A stretch of 41,107 bases of DNA from an uncultured Erysipelotrichaceae bacterium (GTDB lineage Bacteria > Bacillota_I > Bacilli_A > RF39 > UBA660): the NCBI GenBank assembly GCA_902795975.1, contig CADBNE010000065.1, positions 1 through 41,107 on the forward strand, given 5' to 3'. Below are positions 7,420 to 15,812 of this stretch, one piece after another. A program made the position numbers and the translations under genes. Each line of letters opens with the position of its first letter. Position 1 is the stretch's first letter. A model generated the notes under the pieces. That model was not told the origin of the DNA, searched no databases, and saw only the letters and a list, made by a program, of their open reading frames with translations.

Positions 7420-8037
7420 TTATATATTAATTAAAACTAGTACTTTTTTTAGTAATATAGGCATTATATATGTTTGATATATAGTAGTAATTATAATCAT
7501 TATTATAGATATAATAAGTACTTGAATATATTTATTAATTATATATTTAAAATCTATTGTTTTCTTCTTAGTAATACATTTAATTATATATGATGATAAC
7601 TTAATAGAGTATACACCTAAGTATAAATATACAACTAAATTAATTATTAAATGAGGCATAGTATATATAGTAGCAAGTAATATACCTTTAGTCTTATATT
7701 CAAATATAAAACTAGATATAGTAAAACTTAATATATAGGATTTAAAAAATAATAAAAATATTACAATAGGAATACCTATAATAGATATTCCTAGTATCCA
7801 AATTATTAATATATATAATAAGTTTATAACTAAGTTATTAATAAGCTCATATTTAGTATTTATTTGGCCTATATTAGTTATAAAACTATTTAGTGAGGAA
7901 ATAATTGATTGTTTATCATTATTGCTTAAAATGGTCATAAAAACGCTTCCAGTAATAATACCAATAATACATATAACTATTAAAAATACTAATACATTTC
8001 TATCTACGTTTATTAGTTCATCTATTTTCTTTTTCAT
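7420..8037 (-). CDS. spoIIM: SpoIIM-like membrane protein
   Basis: A 205-residue polytopic membrane protein resembling stage II sporulation protein M, which in endospore formers joins SpoIID and SpoIIP to drive engulfment. Diagnostic is the central segment ILGISIIGIPIVIFLLFFKS (81-100), close to the family's WxLGxSxxGxPLxxxLLFxKGF pattern. Hydrophobic helices follow at about 14-37, 65-110, 115-145 and 165-200. The N-terminus is basic (MKKKIDE). A short gap and no strong terminator separate it from mnmA. A SpoIIP homologue and a SpoIVB-type protease elsewhere in the window support the assignment. SpoIIM-superfamily proteins with no sporulation role also exist, so function is less certain than family. 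Confidence 0.7.
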   Translation of the reverse strand: MKKKIDELINVDRNVLVFLIVICIIGIITGSVFMTILSNNDKQSIISSLNSFITNIGQINTKYELINNLVINLLYILIIWILGISIIGIPIVIFLLFFKSYILSFTISSFIFEYKTKGILLATIYTMPHLIINLVVYLYLGVYSIKLSSYIIKCITKKKTIDFKYIINKYIQVLIISIIMIIITTIYQTYIMPILLKKVLVLINI

Positions 8038-8122
8038 TATTTCACCTAATTAATTATATTAATAAAATAAAATAATATTCCATTTTATTTAAATATGTAT
8101 TATAATTTATTTGAGGTGCGAT

Positions 8123-8215
8123 ATGAAAAATATAATAAAAAAAGTACTAATAGTATTATTAGTAGTAGGTATGATAGCAACTATGGTAATTATTCCAGCA
8201 CTATCAGCAAGATAA
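8123..8215 (+). CDS. 30-residue membrane or secreted peptide
   Basis: A short ORF on the + strand with a good SD (GAGGTG) and a TATAAT box at 8101-8106. The product is a basic start (MKNIIKK) followed by about 20 hydrophobic residues and a PALSAR tail. It could be a single-pass membrane microprotein or a bare signal-peptide-like peptide (ALSA resembles a signal peptidase site). It lies between two genes on the opposite strand and ends directly in a bidirectional terminator shared with mscL. Promoter, SD and terminator together favour a real gene, although peptides this small are hard to prove by eye. Confidence 0.55.
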   Translation: MKNIIKKVLIVLLVVGMIATMVIIPALSAR

Positions 8216-8240
8216 AAAAACTAGTCAATGACTAGTTTTT
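8211..8240. terminator. Bidirectional terminator, small ORF and mscL
   Basis: Stem AAACTAGTC/GACTAGTTT with a 3-base loop (AAT) and A- and T-runs on both sides. It ends the 30-residue ORF on + and mscL on -. Confidence 0.8.
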
Positions 8241-8628
8241 ATTTGTTTTTTAATAAATCTCTAATTTCTTCAAGTAATAATACTTCTTCTGATTTTTCAG
8301 CTGCAGCTTCCTCTTCTTGTTTTTTCTTACCTAAAGCCATTAATTTATTAATACCTTTAAGCATAACAAATAATACTGCTGCCATTATTAAGAAGTTAAT
8401 AACTGCTGTAATAAAGTGTCCCCAGTTAATATATTGTCCTGTAGAAAAAATTTGAGTTCTACCTTTAATTTCAGCTCCGCCAAAACAATTAATTAATGGG
8501 TTAATGAAATCATCAGTAAGTGCTGATACTATACTAGTAAATGCACCACCTATAATAACACCGACAGCCATATCCATTACATTACCACGTAATATAAATG
8601 TTTTAAACTCTTCTATAACTTTCTTCAT
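8239..8628 (-). CDS. mscL: Large-conductance mechanosensitive channel
   Basis: A 129-residue MscL channel that opens under membrane tension to release solutes during osmotic downshock. The amphipathic N-terminal helix and pore helix TM1 (FILRGNVMDMAVGVIIGGAF) are canonical. A short periplasmic-type loop (about 45-68) and TM2 (about 70-92) lead to a charged cytoplasmic bundle rich in Glu and Lys (KKKQEEEAAAEKSEE). Length is typical. The SD is strong (GGAGGTAAT). It has its own terminator and seems monocistronic or the last gene of a unit with the upstream ADP-ribosylglycohydrolase-like gene. Confidence 0.95.
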   Translation of the reverse strand: MKKVIEEFKTFILRGNVMDMAVGVIIGGAFTSIVSALTDDFINPLINCFGGAEIKGRTQIFSTGQYINWGHFITAVINFLIMAAVLFVMLKGINKLMALGKKKQEEEAAAEKSEEVLLLEEIRDLLKNK

Positions 8629-8675
8629 ACGATTACCTCCAAAACAATTATAACAAATATTACATTATTTTTAAA

Positions 8676-9620
8676 CTATTTATAACTTAAATTTCTTAAA
8701 TAAGTTTCATATATTTCACTTATTTCAGTTAAATATTCTTTCTTTCTTAAACTTTCATCCCAACTATTAGGCATTTTATTTGTACCATAATATATACCAG
8801 CTAAAGAACCTGATAATGAACCTATGGTAGATGTATCTTTACCTAAATTAGCTGCTGCTATTACACAGTCTTTAAAACTTTCTGATTTAGCAAAACACCA
8901 TAGAGAACTTTCTAAAGTACTAACTATAAAACTTGATGAATCTATTTCATCTATTTCTAATTCTTGTACATTTCCTATTAGTATTCTAGAAAAGTATTCT
9001 AATGTTTTATTAGAAAACATACTATAATCTAATAATTTTAATTTTTTTAGTGCTGCATATTTATTGTTTCCATTAAGTATTAACATTACAAAATGTACAT
9101 ATATATAACATCCACATATACATAATTCATTTTTATGTGTTATAGAACATACTTTTTTAACAACATCATATACTTCATCTTTAATAGATTTTTTAGCAGT
9201 AAAATAATATGCTAAAGGTAACATCATCTTTAATGATCCATTACCATTACTTTTTACATCTGACTCACCACATTCATATGCAGGTAATTCTCTTTGAGTA
9301 AATCTAACTAATGATTTTAAAGTAGTCTCCCCTATTCCAAATGCTTCTCTAACTGAACAATATTTATTAGCTGTAAACCAACTTACACAATTTTCTGCAA
9401 TATAATTATAATCTAATCCTCTTCTACTTATAGCTGACATAGTAGCAATCATTAAAGAAGTACTTTCTCCCCAAGAACCTCTAGGAATACCTTTTTTTAT
9501 ATTTGGATACATTTTTAATATTGGATTATTTAATAAGTATTCTCTATCTTGACCCTTAGTTGAACAACCTAATGCATCTCCTATAGCGCTACCTATTATT
9601 CCTTCTTTTACTCTGTACAT
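8676..9620 (-). CDS. ADP-ribosylglycohydrolase-like, altered active site
   Basis: A 314-residue protein of the DraG/ARH fold, which normally removes ADP-ribose from proteins or nucleotides using two Mg ions. The fold is recognisable from GSAIGDALG near the N-terminus (residues about 10-18) and NLGKDTSTIGSLSGSLAGIYYG split over the C-terminal third. The metal motifs are changed. The usual WTDDT becomes WGEST (about 51-55), and the usual DTDT becomes DTST (262-265). Most canonical ligands are therefore lost, which points to a weak enzyme or a non-catalytic ADP-ribose binder. I use the ATG at 9620 (MYRVKEG), with GGAG upstream, because family members start just before GDALG; an ATG at 9692 would add 24 residues without a clear SD. 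Confidence 0.75.
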   Translation of the reverse strand: MYRVKEGIIGSAIGDALGCSTKGQDREYLLNNPILKMYPNIKKGIPRGSWGESTSLMIATMSAISRRGLDYNYIAENCVSWFTANKYCSVREAFGIGETTLKSLVRFTQRELPAYECGESDVKSNGNGSLKMMLPLAYYFTAKKSIKDEVYDVVKKVCSITHKNELCICGCYIYVHFVMLILNGNNKYAALKKLKLLDYSMFSNKTLEYFSRILIGNVQELEIDEIDSSSFIVSTLESSLWCFAKSESFKDCVIAAANLGKDTSTIGSLSGSLAGIYYGTNKMPNSWDESLRKKEYLTEISEIYETYLRNLSYK

Positions 9621-9691
9621 ATAACCACTCCGAGTTCTATTTTCATTATATATTAATTTACATTTAAAAACAATATCTTTAAGATATTGCA

Positions 9692-10345
9692 TTATATTTT
9701 CTTAAATTCTACTAATATATATTTCCCTTCAAAATTCTTTTCAAATTTATATCTATATTTAGTAAATAATTCTTTATCATTTTCACTTATATCATATTGT
9801 GTATCATCATATAATAATTGTACTAATTTTGTTTCTTCTAAATCACCATATACTTCATCATTATGTTTTATTCCAACATATACAGTAGCATAATAATAAT
9901 TATATTTTGTAGTAATTTTATCAATATATGATACTATACTTTTTTCTTTATTTTTATAATTAATTATATATCCATCATTGTCTAATACATAATTATCAAC
10001 TGTATGAAAAGATAAATTATTAGTTCCAAAAACACTATTAGAATAATTCTTAATATTTTTTATTTCTACAAATTTATTATTTGTAATTTGTTCATTTCTA
10101 ATAGACATATTAATTCCATATAATATTTTATCATCATTATTATAATCTTTTATAGAACCATATCCTTTAGTATATAAATTATATGTAGTATTTAATGTTT
10201 CTAAGCATTTAATTTGATTACTTATATTATGTATAATTAAATTATCTTTTACTACTTTCTCTGTTTCTATATTATTACTTATTTCTTTAGTACATCCACA
10301 TAAAATAAATATTAATAAAAATATTATATATCTTATTTTTCCCAT
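9692..10345 (-). CDS. Lipoprotein, unknown
   Basis: A protein of about 217 residues with a short signal peptide and lipobox (FILCGCTKE), so it should be a membrane-anchored lipoprotein facing outward. The mature part is Asn-, Tyr- and Lys-rich with no domain I recognise. The start could be either of two nearby ATGs (10351 or 10345); AGGGG spacing favours the second. A Lys-Phe-Glu-rich C-terminus ends with the stop just before the upstream alternative start of the ADP-ribosylglycohydrolase-like gene, so the two are probably cotranscribed. Confidence 0.7.
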   Translation of the reverse strand: MGKIRYIIFLLIFILCGCTKEISNNIETEKVVKDNLIIHNISNQIKCLETLNTTYNLYTKGYGSIKDYNNDDKILYGINMSIRNEQITNNKFVEIKNIKNYSNSVFGTNNLSFHTVDNYVLDNDGYIINYKNKEKSIVSYIDKITTKYNYYYATVYVGIKHNDEVYGDLEETKLVQLLYDDTQYDISENDKELFTKYRYKFEKNFEGKYILVEFKKI

Positions 10346-10448
10346 AACCATCTTCCCCTACTATATAAATAGTAGCACATATTTAAAATAAAAATCAATA
10401 ATACTATTAAAATTTATAAAAAAATGATATATTATTTCTGGTGATTTT

Positions 10449-10904
10449 ATGAATATCAAAAAAGATAAATATATTATTTTAGAAATTATTCCAACTGGAT
10501 ATAAAGATAAAAATGGTACAATTGTACAATTAAGTGCTTTAAAAATAGATGGTTTAAAATTAATAGATAGATTTGATTATAGATTAACTGATGAAGCATT
10601 ACCTATTAAAAAATTTAAAGAATGGATTAATTATGATAATCATTTATTTTCATATGTAAATAGTGAAGAAGAAATATTAAATAATTTTAAAACTTTTATA
10701 GAAGATATGCCACTACTTATTATAGATAATGATTATACTAAAGATTATTTTAAACATTTAGATAATAATATAGAAAATATATTAGATTATTTAGAATTAG
10801 AATATGATGATTATGTTATAGATAAAATAATAAATCAATATAATTTACAACCTAGTAATCATATAGTAGATCTATTATATGAAGCATTAATGATGAAATA
10901 TTAA
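10449..10904 (+). CDS. DnaQ-like exonuclease fold, degenerate
   Basis: A 151-residue soluble protein on the + strand, against the local trend. Its N-terminal half resembles a DEDD (DnaQ/RNase T) exonuclease: YIILEIIPTG where active enzymes have a FDxET-type motif, followed by IVQLSALKIDGLKLIDRF, close to the family's IIEIGAVKV pattern. A later segment LIIDNDYTKDYF parallels HNAxFDxxFL, and HIVDLLYEAL sits near the HxxxxD motif. The acidic catalytic residues are largely missing or displaced, so it is probably not an active nuclease. SD GGTGAT precedes the start. It ends in a bidirectional terminator shared with the SpoIVB-type gene. The fold assignment is by eye and moderate. Confidence 0.45.
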   Translation: MNIKKDKYIILEIIPTGYKDKNGTIVQLSALKIDGLKLIDRFDYRLTDEALPIKKFKEWINYDNHLFSYVNSEEEILNNFKTFIEDMPLLIIDNDYTKDYFKHLDNNIENILDYLELEYDDYVIDKIINQYNLQPSNHIVDLLYEALMMKY

Positions 10905-10935
10905 AAAAAGATGAATATATATTATTCATCTTTTT
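10903..10935. terminator. Bidirectional terminator
   Basis: Stem GATGAATA/TATTCATC with A-run before and T-run after, ending both the DnaQ-like gene (+) and the SpoIVB-type gene (-); it overlaps the latter's last codons. Confidence 0.75.
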
Positions 10936-11866
10936 CTATTTCATCTAACATTCTTTCAATTAATATTCCATATCCTTTATACGGATTATCTACTACAACA
11001 TGAGTAACAGCACCTACAATATATTCACCTTGTACAATAGGTGAACCACTCATTCCTTGCACTATTCCACCAATACTAAGTAATCTTTTATCTACTACTT
11101 TAAATACTATATTTTTTGTATCCTCTTTTTTATCTATACTGATTATATTAATTTCATATTTATCTATTTTATTATCTTCTAATTCTGTTAAAATATATGC
11201 CTTACCTAATTTTATATCAGAAATGGATGCTACTTTATATAATTTATTATTATCTATACTAGCTTTATAATTACCATATATTCCTTTTTTATTATTATTT
11301 TGTATATCACCTAATTCTTTATTAGATATATTAGCATTTTTCTCACCTGGAATACCTTGATTACTTCTTTTTATATCTATTACTTTAGAATCATATATAA
11401 TCCCCTTAGAAACATCAATAATATGTCCACTAATAGAATCAACTATCTCATGTCCTAAAGCCCCATATTGCCCATTATTTGGGTCAATAAAGGTAAGTGT
11501 TCCTATACCTACAATAGTATCTTTCAAATATAATCCAGTTTTACCATTTTTAATATTTAATTTAGTATTATTATACTTATTATCTCTAATGTAACCTATT
11601 TCAATAGTATTGCTACTATTATTAGAAATTTTATTAGTAAAACTTTTTATATCGCTTATTTCCTCATTATTAACTGTTACTATAATATCACCTTTATGCA
11701 TAAAATCATTAGAATCATCATATCTTCCAACAACAATTATACCTTTAGATTTAAGTTTTATACCAATATTTTCACCACTAGCAATAATATAATCAGAATA
11801 AGCATTAACATGATATGGAATAATTAAAAAAAGAAATATTAAAAGAAACTTAAATCTTTTAAACAT
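10922..11866 (-). CDS. spoIVB: SpoIVB-type S55 serine protease
   Basis: A 314-residue secreted or membrane-tethered serine protease of the SpoIVB family. In endospore formers SpoIVB cuts SpoIVFA and so activates the SpoIVFB protease and sigma-K in the mother cell. An N-terminal hydrophobic helix (about 5-22) is followed by a PDZ domain (about 33-110, with the MHKGDIIVTVNNEEI strand). The S55 protease domain has the catalytic His139 in GQYGALGHEI and the nucleophile motif IVQGMSGSPIV (269-278); Asp259 is a candidate third residue. AVTHVVVDNPYKGYGILIE near the end is also typical. The protein is shorter than Bacillus SpoIVB (about 425 residues). Whether it serves sporulation here is unknown. 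Confidence 0.85.
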   Translation of the reverse strand: MFKRFKFLLIFLFLIIPYHVNAYSDYIIASGENIGIKLKSKGIIVVGRYDDSNDFMHKGDIIVTVNNEEISDIKSFTNKISNNSSNTIEIGYIRDNKYNNTKLNIKNGKTGLYLKDTIVGIGTLTFIDPNNGQYGALGHEIVDSISGHIIDVSKGIIYDSKVIDIKRSNQGIPGEKNANISNKELGDIQNNNKKGIYGNYKASIDNNKLYKVASISDIKLGKAYILTELEDNKIDKYEINIISIDKKEDTKNIVFKVVDKRLLSIGGIVQGMSGSPIVQGEYIVGAVTHVVVDNPYKGYGILIERMLDEIEKDE

Positions 11867-11904
11867 AAAACCACCTTTTATAGGTTACATTATTAGTATA
11901 ACAA

Positions 11905-11933
11905 TAAAAAAAGATATTATTCATATCTTTATT
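11905..11933 (-). terminator. Terminator of sortase gene
   Basis: Stem AAAGATAT/ATATCTTT followed by a T-run on the - strand, overlapping the end of the sortase gene. Confidence 0.65.
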
Positions 11934-13437
11934 TATTTTGAGAAGTTACTAATACTGCATGAACAAATATACGATTTCCCTTATAATCTTTACAAGTTTG
12001 TAAAGTCATAAATTTATTCTTAATAGTTGGTTTATAACCAAAATTATATATACTTCTAGATAATAACTTATCTATCCAAATTTTATATTTCTTATCATTT
12101 TCAAAATTAACAGTTAAAGGATATTGTTCACCTTTAATTACATATATTGAAACAATTCTCCATAATGTATCTTTTTTAGGAGTAGAAAACTTAATATAAT
12201 GATTATTTTTATCAGTATACCATTCTTTCTTTAATGTTTTCTCTAAATTACCAAACATTACTCCATCTGCTCTACCATGTCCATATATTACAGTATTCTT
12301 TTTAAAATTATTAAAATCATCTCTGTAATCACCATAAATCCATCCAGCAACATTCTTTTTCCTATTAAAATCATGATTTAAATAATAACTATTATCCTTA
12401 CCTTGAACTACTGGATAATTTATATTATCAGATTTACTATCACCAGTGTTATTAATGTAAATCCATCCTACAGTATCATAATTTATTTTTTTTAATTTAT
12501 TAAAATCTACTTGTAATACTGACATATTAGCATACTCAGTATATACTTTTCCATATTTACTTACTTTATTACTTGTTTTGTTTGATTTATTATTACTTGT
12601 TTTATTTGATGTTTTATTGCTTGTTTGTTTAGTTGGGTCTATAGCATTAGGATCACTAAATTCAGCATTATTATCATCAGATGGATCTGTTATTAATACT
12701 TCTTCCTTAATCTCATCAATTGTTTTTTCTGTATCTTTACCTGTAGTTTTCCAAGTTGAAATCATTTGCAAACAACTAGCAAATGTTACAACTGCTACTA
12801 TCATAATAACCATATATATATTTAATATTTTATTATTAAATAAAAAGTCAATAGCAGATTTTCTATGTAATTTATTAGATTTTTTAATACTATTATAAAC
12901 TAATTCTTTATTATCAATATCAGTCTCTAACCAGTTTTGTGATGCAAAAACATCATTACTTTCAGCTACAGGATTATTTATTAATCCAGCTAAACTCATT
13001 TTTTTAACTTTTCCATCTATTTTCTTAATAGTGTTTGTTACTTCATACATAGCTTCTCTGCTAAATATTTGATTAACATTTGGAGCAGTCATTTGTAATA
13101 TATATGGGTCTTTAACAATCTTTTCAAATTGTAATATCATTTCTAATATTTCGTCTGAATCAGTAATATACCCATGTCTAATTTTGTAATTAATTGTATT
13201 TACAAAAGTATCTAATAATATTTTAGTATTAAATATTGCTGGAACTTGATATTCTCTAAGAGATTGAATCATTTTATCTAATGCTGCATAAGTAACATTT
13301 CCATTATATATATTTTCTTTTAAATATATAATTTTTTTACTACTTACAGCAACAAAAAATGCAAATACTTTATCTGAAAGATTAATATTTCTTATAATGA
13401 CACATTCTTCTTTTTGGTAAATAATTGCCTTTTTCAT
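11929..13437 (-). CDS. srtB: Class B sortase with cytoplasmic extension
   Basis: A 502-residue transpeptidase. Residues about 1-200 are a soluble, presumably cytoplasmic domain of no family I recognise. One membrane helix follows (about 204-222), then an acidic stretch, a low-complexity TSNK repeat linker (272-291) and the sortase domain (about 310-502). The sortase part is class B: VGWIYI, INYPVVQGKDNSYYLNHDF, catalytic His387 (VIYGHGR), Cys482 (MTLQTC) and Arg489 (KGNRIFVHA). The usual TLSTC is TLQTC here. The neighbouring genes upstream on the same strand encode two adhesins with noncanonical C-terminal sorting motifs (NSPIPET, NSPIPVT), its likely substrates. The N-terminal extension is unusual, since most SrtB proteins are about 220-280 residues. 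SD AAGGAG fits the start. Confidence 0.9.
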   Translation of the reverse strand: MKKAIIYQKEECVIIRNINLSDKVFAFFVAVSSKKIIYLKENIYNGNVTYAALDKMIQSLREYQVPAIFNTKILLDTFVNTINYKIRHGYITDSDEILEMILQFEKIVKDPYILQMTAPNVNQIFSREAMYEVTNTIKKIDGKVKKMSLAGLINNPVAESNDVFASQNWLETDIDNKELVYNSIKKSNKLHRKSAIDFLFNNKILNIYMVIMIVAVVTFASCLQMISTWKTTGKDTEKTIDEIKEEVLITDPSDDNNAEFSDPNAIDPTKQTSNKTSNKTSNNKSNKTSNKVSKYGKVYTEYANMSVLQVDFNKLKKINYDTVGWIYINNTGDSKSDNINYPVVQGKDNSYYLNHDFNRKKNVAGWIYGDYRDDFNNFKKNTVIYGHGRADGVMFGNLEKTLKKEWYTDKNNHYIKFSTPKKDTLWRIVSIYVIKGEQYPLTVNFENDKKYKIWIDKLLSRSIYNFGYKPTIKNKFMTLQTCKDYKGNRIFVHAVLVTSQNK

Positions 13438-13485
13438 TAATTCATCTCCTTTTTACTCTATCTTATTGTATCATATTTTAAGTAT

Positions 13486-13514
13486 AAAAAAAAGAGCATT
13501 AGCTCTTTCTTTTA
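13486..13514 (-). terminator. Terminator of first adhesin
   Basis: Stem AAGAGC/GCTCTT with loop TAAT on the - strand, followed by eight T. It separates the adhesin from the sortase gene. Confidence 0.8.
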
Positions 13515-15722
13515 AGCTTGTTTGTTAAGTTTAGTAAATCCAAATACCATTAATCCAGCTGATGCTATTAAACCAATTATGAAAAGTGTTACATTAATAC
13601 CACTTGTTTCTGGAATTGGTGAGTTAGTCATAACAACTGTCTTAGTATTTTTACCATTTTTATCAATAGTAAATGTAATTACTTCTTCACTTAATCCATA
13701 TCCTTTTGGAGATTGAGTCTCTATTAAAGTATATGTACCTTCTTTTAAATTAGCGATAAAATGTGGTTTATAAGTAGATACCCATTTATCAATTACATTA
13801 CCATTTGAATCTTTAACAACTAATGTAGCTCCTGGAAGTTCTTTTCCAGTAGTTATATCTTGTTTACTTATATATACACCATGTTTAGATGGATAATTCT
13901 TCATTACAACTGGTTCTAAAACTTTACCATCATGTTCAATAGTAAATTCTACAGTAGTTGTACTTAAATCATATCCTTCTGGTGCTATTGTTTCAGATAA
14001 ATAATATTTACCATCTTTTAAATCACTAATATAATGTGGTTTATCAGTTGAAACCCATGTATCAACTATATTACCTTTAGAATCCTTTAAAACTAATGTA
14101 GCTCCTGGAAGCTCTTTATCTGTTGTAGCATCTTGTTTACTTATTGTAACACCCTTTTCTGGTGTATTTTTCATAACAATATCTCCAGCAACAGAACCAT
14201 CTTTATTTACTGTAAAAGTAATCTTTTCAGTACTTAAAATATATCCTTTTGGAGCAATAACTTCAGTTAAAGTATATTCACCTGGAGTTAACTCTTTTTT
14301 AATATAATGTGGTTCATTTGTAGAAACCCATTTATCAATTTGTTTACCAGATGCATCAGTAACAACTAATGTAGCTCCTGGAAGTTCTTTTCCAGTAGTT
14401 ATATCTTGTTTACTTATTTTAATTGAAGTAATATCTTCATCAACAAGTACTACTTTTTGAACTTTTGTTGTATTAATTGTAATAGTTCTATCAGCAATTT
14501 TTCTATATCCTTGTGGTGCTACTATTTCTGAAATAACATATTTAGAACCAATATTTAAGTTTTTAAATACTCTTTGATTTGTTTCTTTAGTATTACCAGT
14601 AGTCCACTTATCAATTACTCTACCAGTAGTATCAGATAAAACTAATGTAGCTCCAGCTAAATAATTACCTTTATTATCAACTTTCTCAATTAATAAGTCA
14701 CCTTTTTCTTGAGTAGCTTTAAATGTAGTTTTTGTAACTACTGGAACAGCTGTAGCATAATCTACTATTATATTTTGCTTTGTTTGATCAAGTGGTGCAT
14801 ATACAGATACATGTCTTTTTTTACCTGCAGCTTTTAATGTTATTGTACCACTTACGCCATTCTTAACATTTGAATATGGAACTCTTACATAGAATTTTTG
14901 TCCTGCATTTAATGTTGTTCCACTCTTAATTACTGAATTATTACTAATGATTTCAGCTCCAGCAGGTGCATTTTCTAACATTACTGCATAATTATTAAAA
15001 CCAGCACCACTTACTGTATAATCATCAGTTCTAAAATATTTTCTATCAGATGTTGGATACATATCCTTGCTATTATTAACAACGATTTTTGGTTCAACAA
15101 ATGAATTTTTTAAAGCTTTATCTCTTAAACGGATAGCAGCTTCTTTAACTTTTAATAATGAATTATTTAATGAAGTTCCTGCTTGAGTTTGATTTAAACT
15201 TTCAATGCTTACTCCATTAGTAGTATCATCTTTATATAATACTCCCCATAATGCTAATTGTGTTGCATAATATTTTTCATTTAAAGTAAATGCACCACGT
15301 TTAGCTGCTATATCTTCAAATAATGCATTATTCCATGAATAACTTCCATCCATTTGAATACCATTATCTAAGATATAAACATATGCTGGTAAATGATTTT
15401 TTAAACTATTAATTTGACCAGCAGTTAAAACTGTAGCAGTTGATACATTAGAGTTAACAAATTTACCATTATTATTATTAATTAAGTATAATTTTGAATT
15501 AACTCCTGGAGCTTCTTTAGCATGATTGAAGCATAAAGCCCATACGGCTGTACCGCTTGCAAGTTTTGCTTTTTTTACAGTTGTACCAGCATTAACAAAC
15601 TTATATTGTTGTTCTAATGGCTTACTTTCTGTAAAAGTAGCAGTTCCATCTATTGCATTAACGTTTAACATTGATGCAAATGCAATTGCTATTGTAAAAA
15701 TAAATGTGAAAATTTTTTTCAT
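13512..15722 (-). CDS. Thioester/Cna-B surface adhesin, 736 residues
   Basis: A cell-wall anchored adhesin or pilin-like protein. A signal peptide (MKKIFTFIFTIAIAFAS...) is followed by a thioester domain with the predicted Cys64-Gln155 cross-link (ALCFNHAKEAPG and YYATQLALWGVL, the TQxA motif). A middle domain contains KYFRTDDYTVSG and YAPLDQTKQNI. Four SpaA/Cna-B repeats follow, each opening with IEKVDN or ISKQD(I/A)TT(G/D)KELPGATL and carrying the isopeptide-type Lys and Glu. The C-terminus has NSPIPETSG, a hydrophobic helix and KLNKQA: a sorting signal that differs from LPxTG. The start is taken at the ATG at 15722, with GAGGGGG spaced 8 bases, not at an in-frame ATG further up. It is a paralogue of the next gene upstream and probably a substrate of the adjacent sortase. 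Confidence 0.9.
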   Translation of the reverse strand: MKKIFTFIFTIAIAFASMLNVNAIDGTATFTESKPLEQQYKFVNAGTTVKKAKLASGTAVWALCFNHAKEAPGVNSKLYLINNNNGKFVNSNVSTATVLTAGQINSLKNHLPAYVYILDNGIQMDGSYSWNNALFEDIAAKRGAFTLNEKYYATQLALWGVLYKDDTTNGVSIESLNQTQAGTSLNNSLLKVKEAAIRLRDKALKNSFVEPKIVVNNSKDMYPTSDRKYFRTDDYTVSGAGFNNYAVMLENAPAGAEIISNNSVIKSGTTLNAGQKFYVRVPYSNVKNGVSGTITLKAAGKKRHVSVYAPLDQTKQNIIVDYATAVPVVTKTTFKATQEKGDLLIEKVDNKGNYLAGATLVLSDTTGRVIDKWTTGNTKETNQRVFKNLNIGSKYVISEIVAPQGYRKIADRTITINTTKVQKVVLVDEDITSIKISKQDITTGKELPGATLVVTDASGKQIDKWVSTNEPHYIKKELTPGEYTLTEVIAPKGYILSTEKITFTVNKDGSVAGDIVMKNTPEKGVTISKQDATTDKELPGATLVLKDSKGNIVDTWVSTDKPHYISDLKDGKYYLSETIAPEGYDLSTTTVEFTIEHDGKVLEPVVMKNYPSKHGVYISKQDITTGKELPGATLVVKDSNGNVIDKWVSTYKPHFIANLKEGTYTLIETQSPKGYGLSEEVITFTIDKNGKNTKTVVMTNSPIPETSGINVTLFIIGLIASAGLMVFGFTKLNKQA

Positions 15723-15747
15723 ATACATTTCCCCCTCATGGTCGTAT

Positions 15748-15776
15748 ATGATACCATTATATGTCATTAATGTCAA
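15748..15776 (-). promoter_or_regulatory. Promoter of 736-residue adhesin
   Basis: TTGACA (15771-15776) and TATCAT (15748-15753) on the - strand are 17 bases apart. A TATAAT also lies between them but is too close to the -35. The two adhesins therefore appear to have separate promoters. Confidence 0.6.
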
Positions 15777-15784
15777 CTTTTACG

Positions 15785-15811
15785 CAAAAAAAGTGAGAAT
15801 AAATCTCACTT
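15785..15811 (-). terminator. Terminator of second adhesin
   Basis: Stem AGTGAGA/TCTCACT with loop TTTAT, then a seven-T run on the - strand. Confidence 0.8.
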
Positions 15812-15812
15812 A

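Noticed and set aside
9621..9692. N-terminal extension of the ADP-ribosylglycohydrolase-like protein
   Set aside because: The longer start lacks a good SD, and the family begins just before GDALG; the ATG at 9620 has GGAG upstream.
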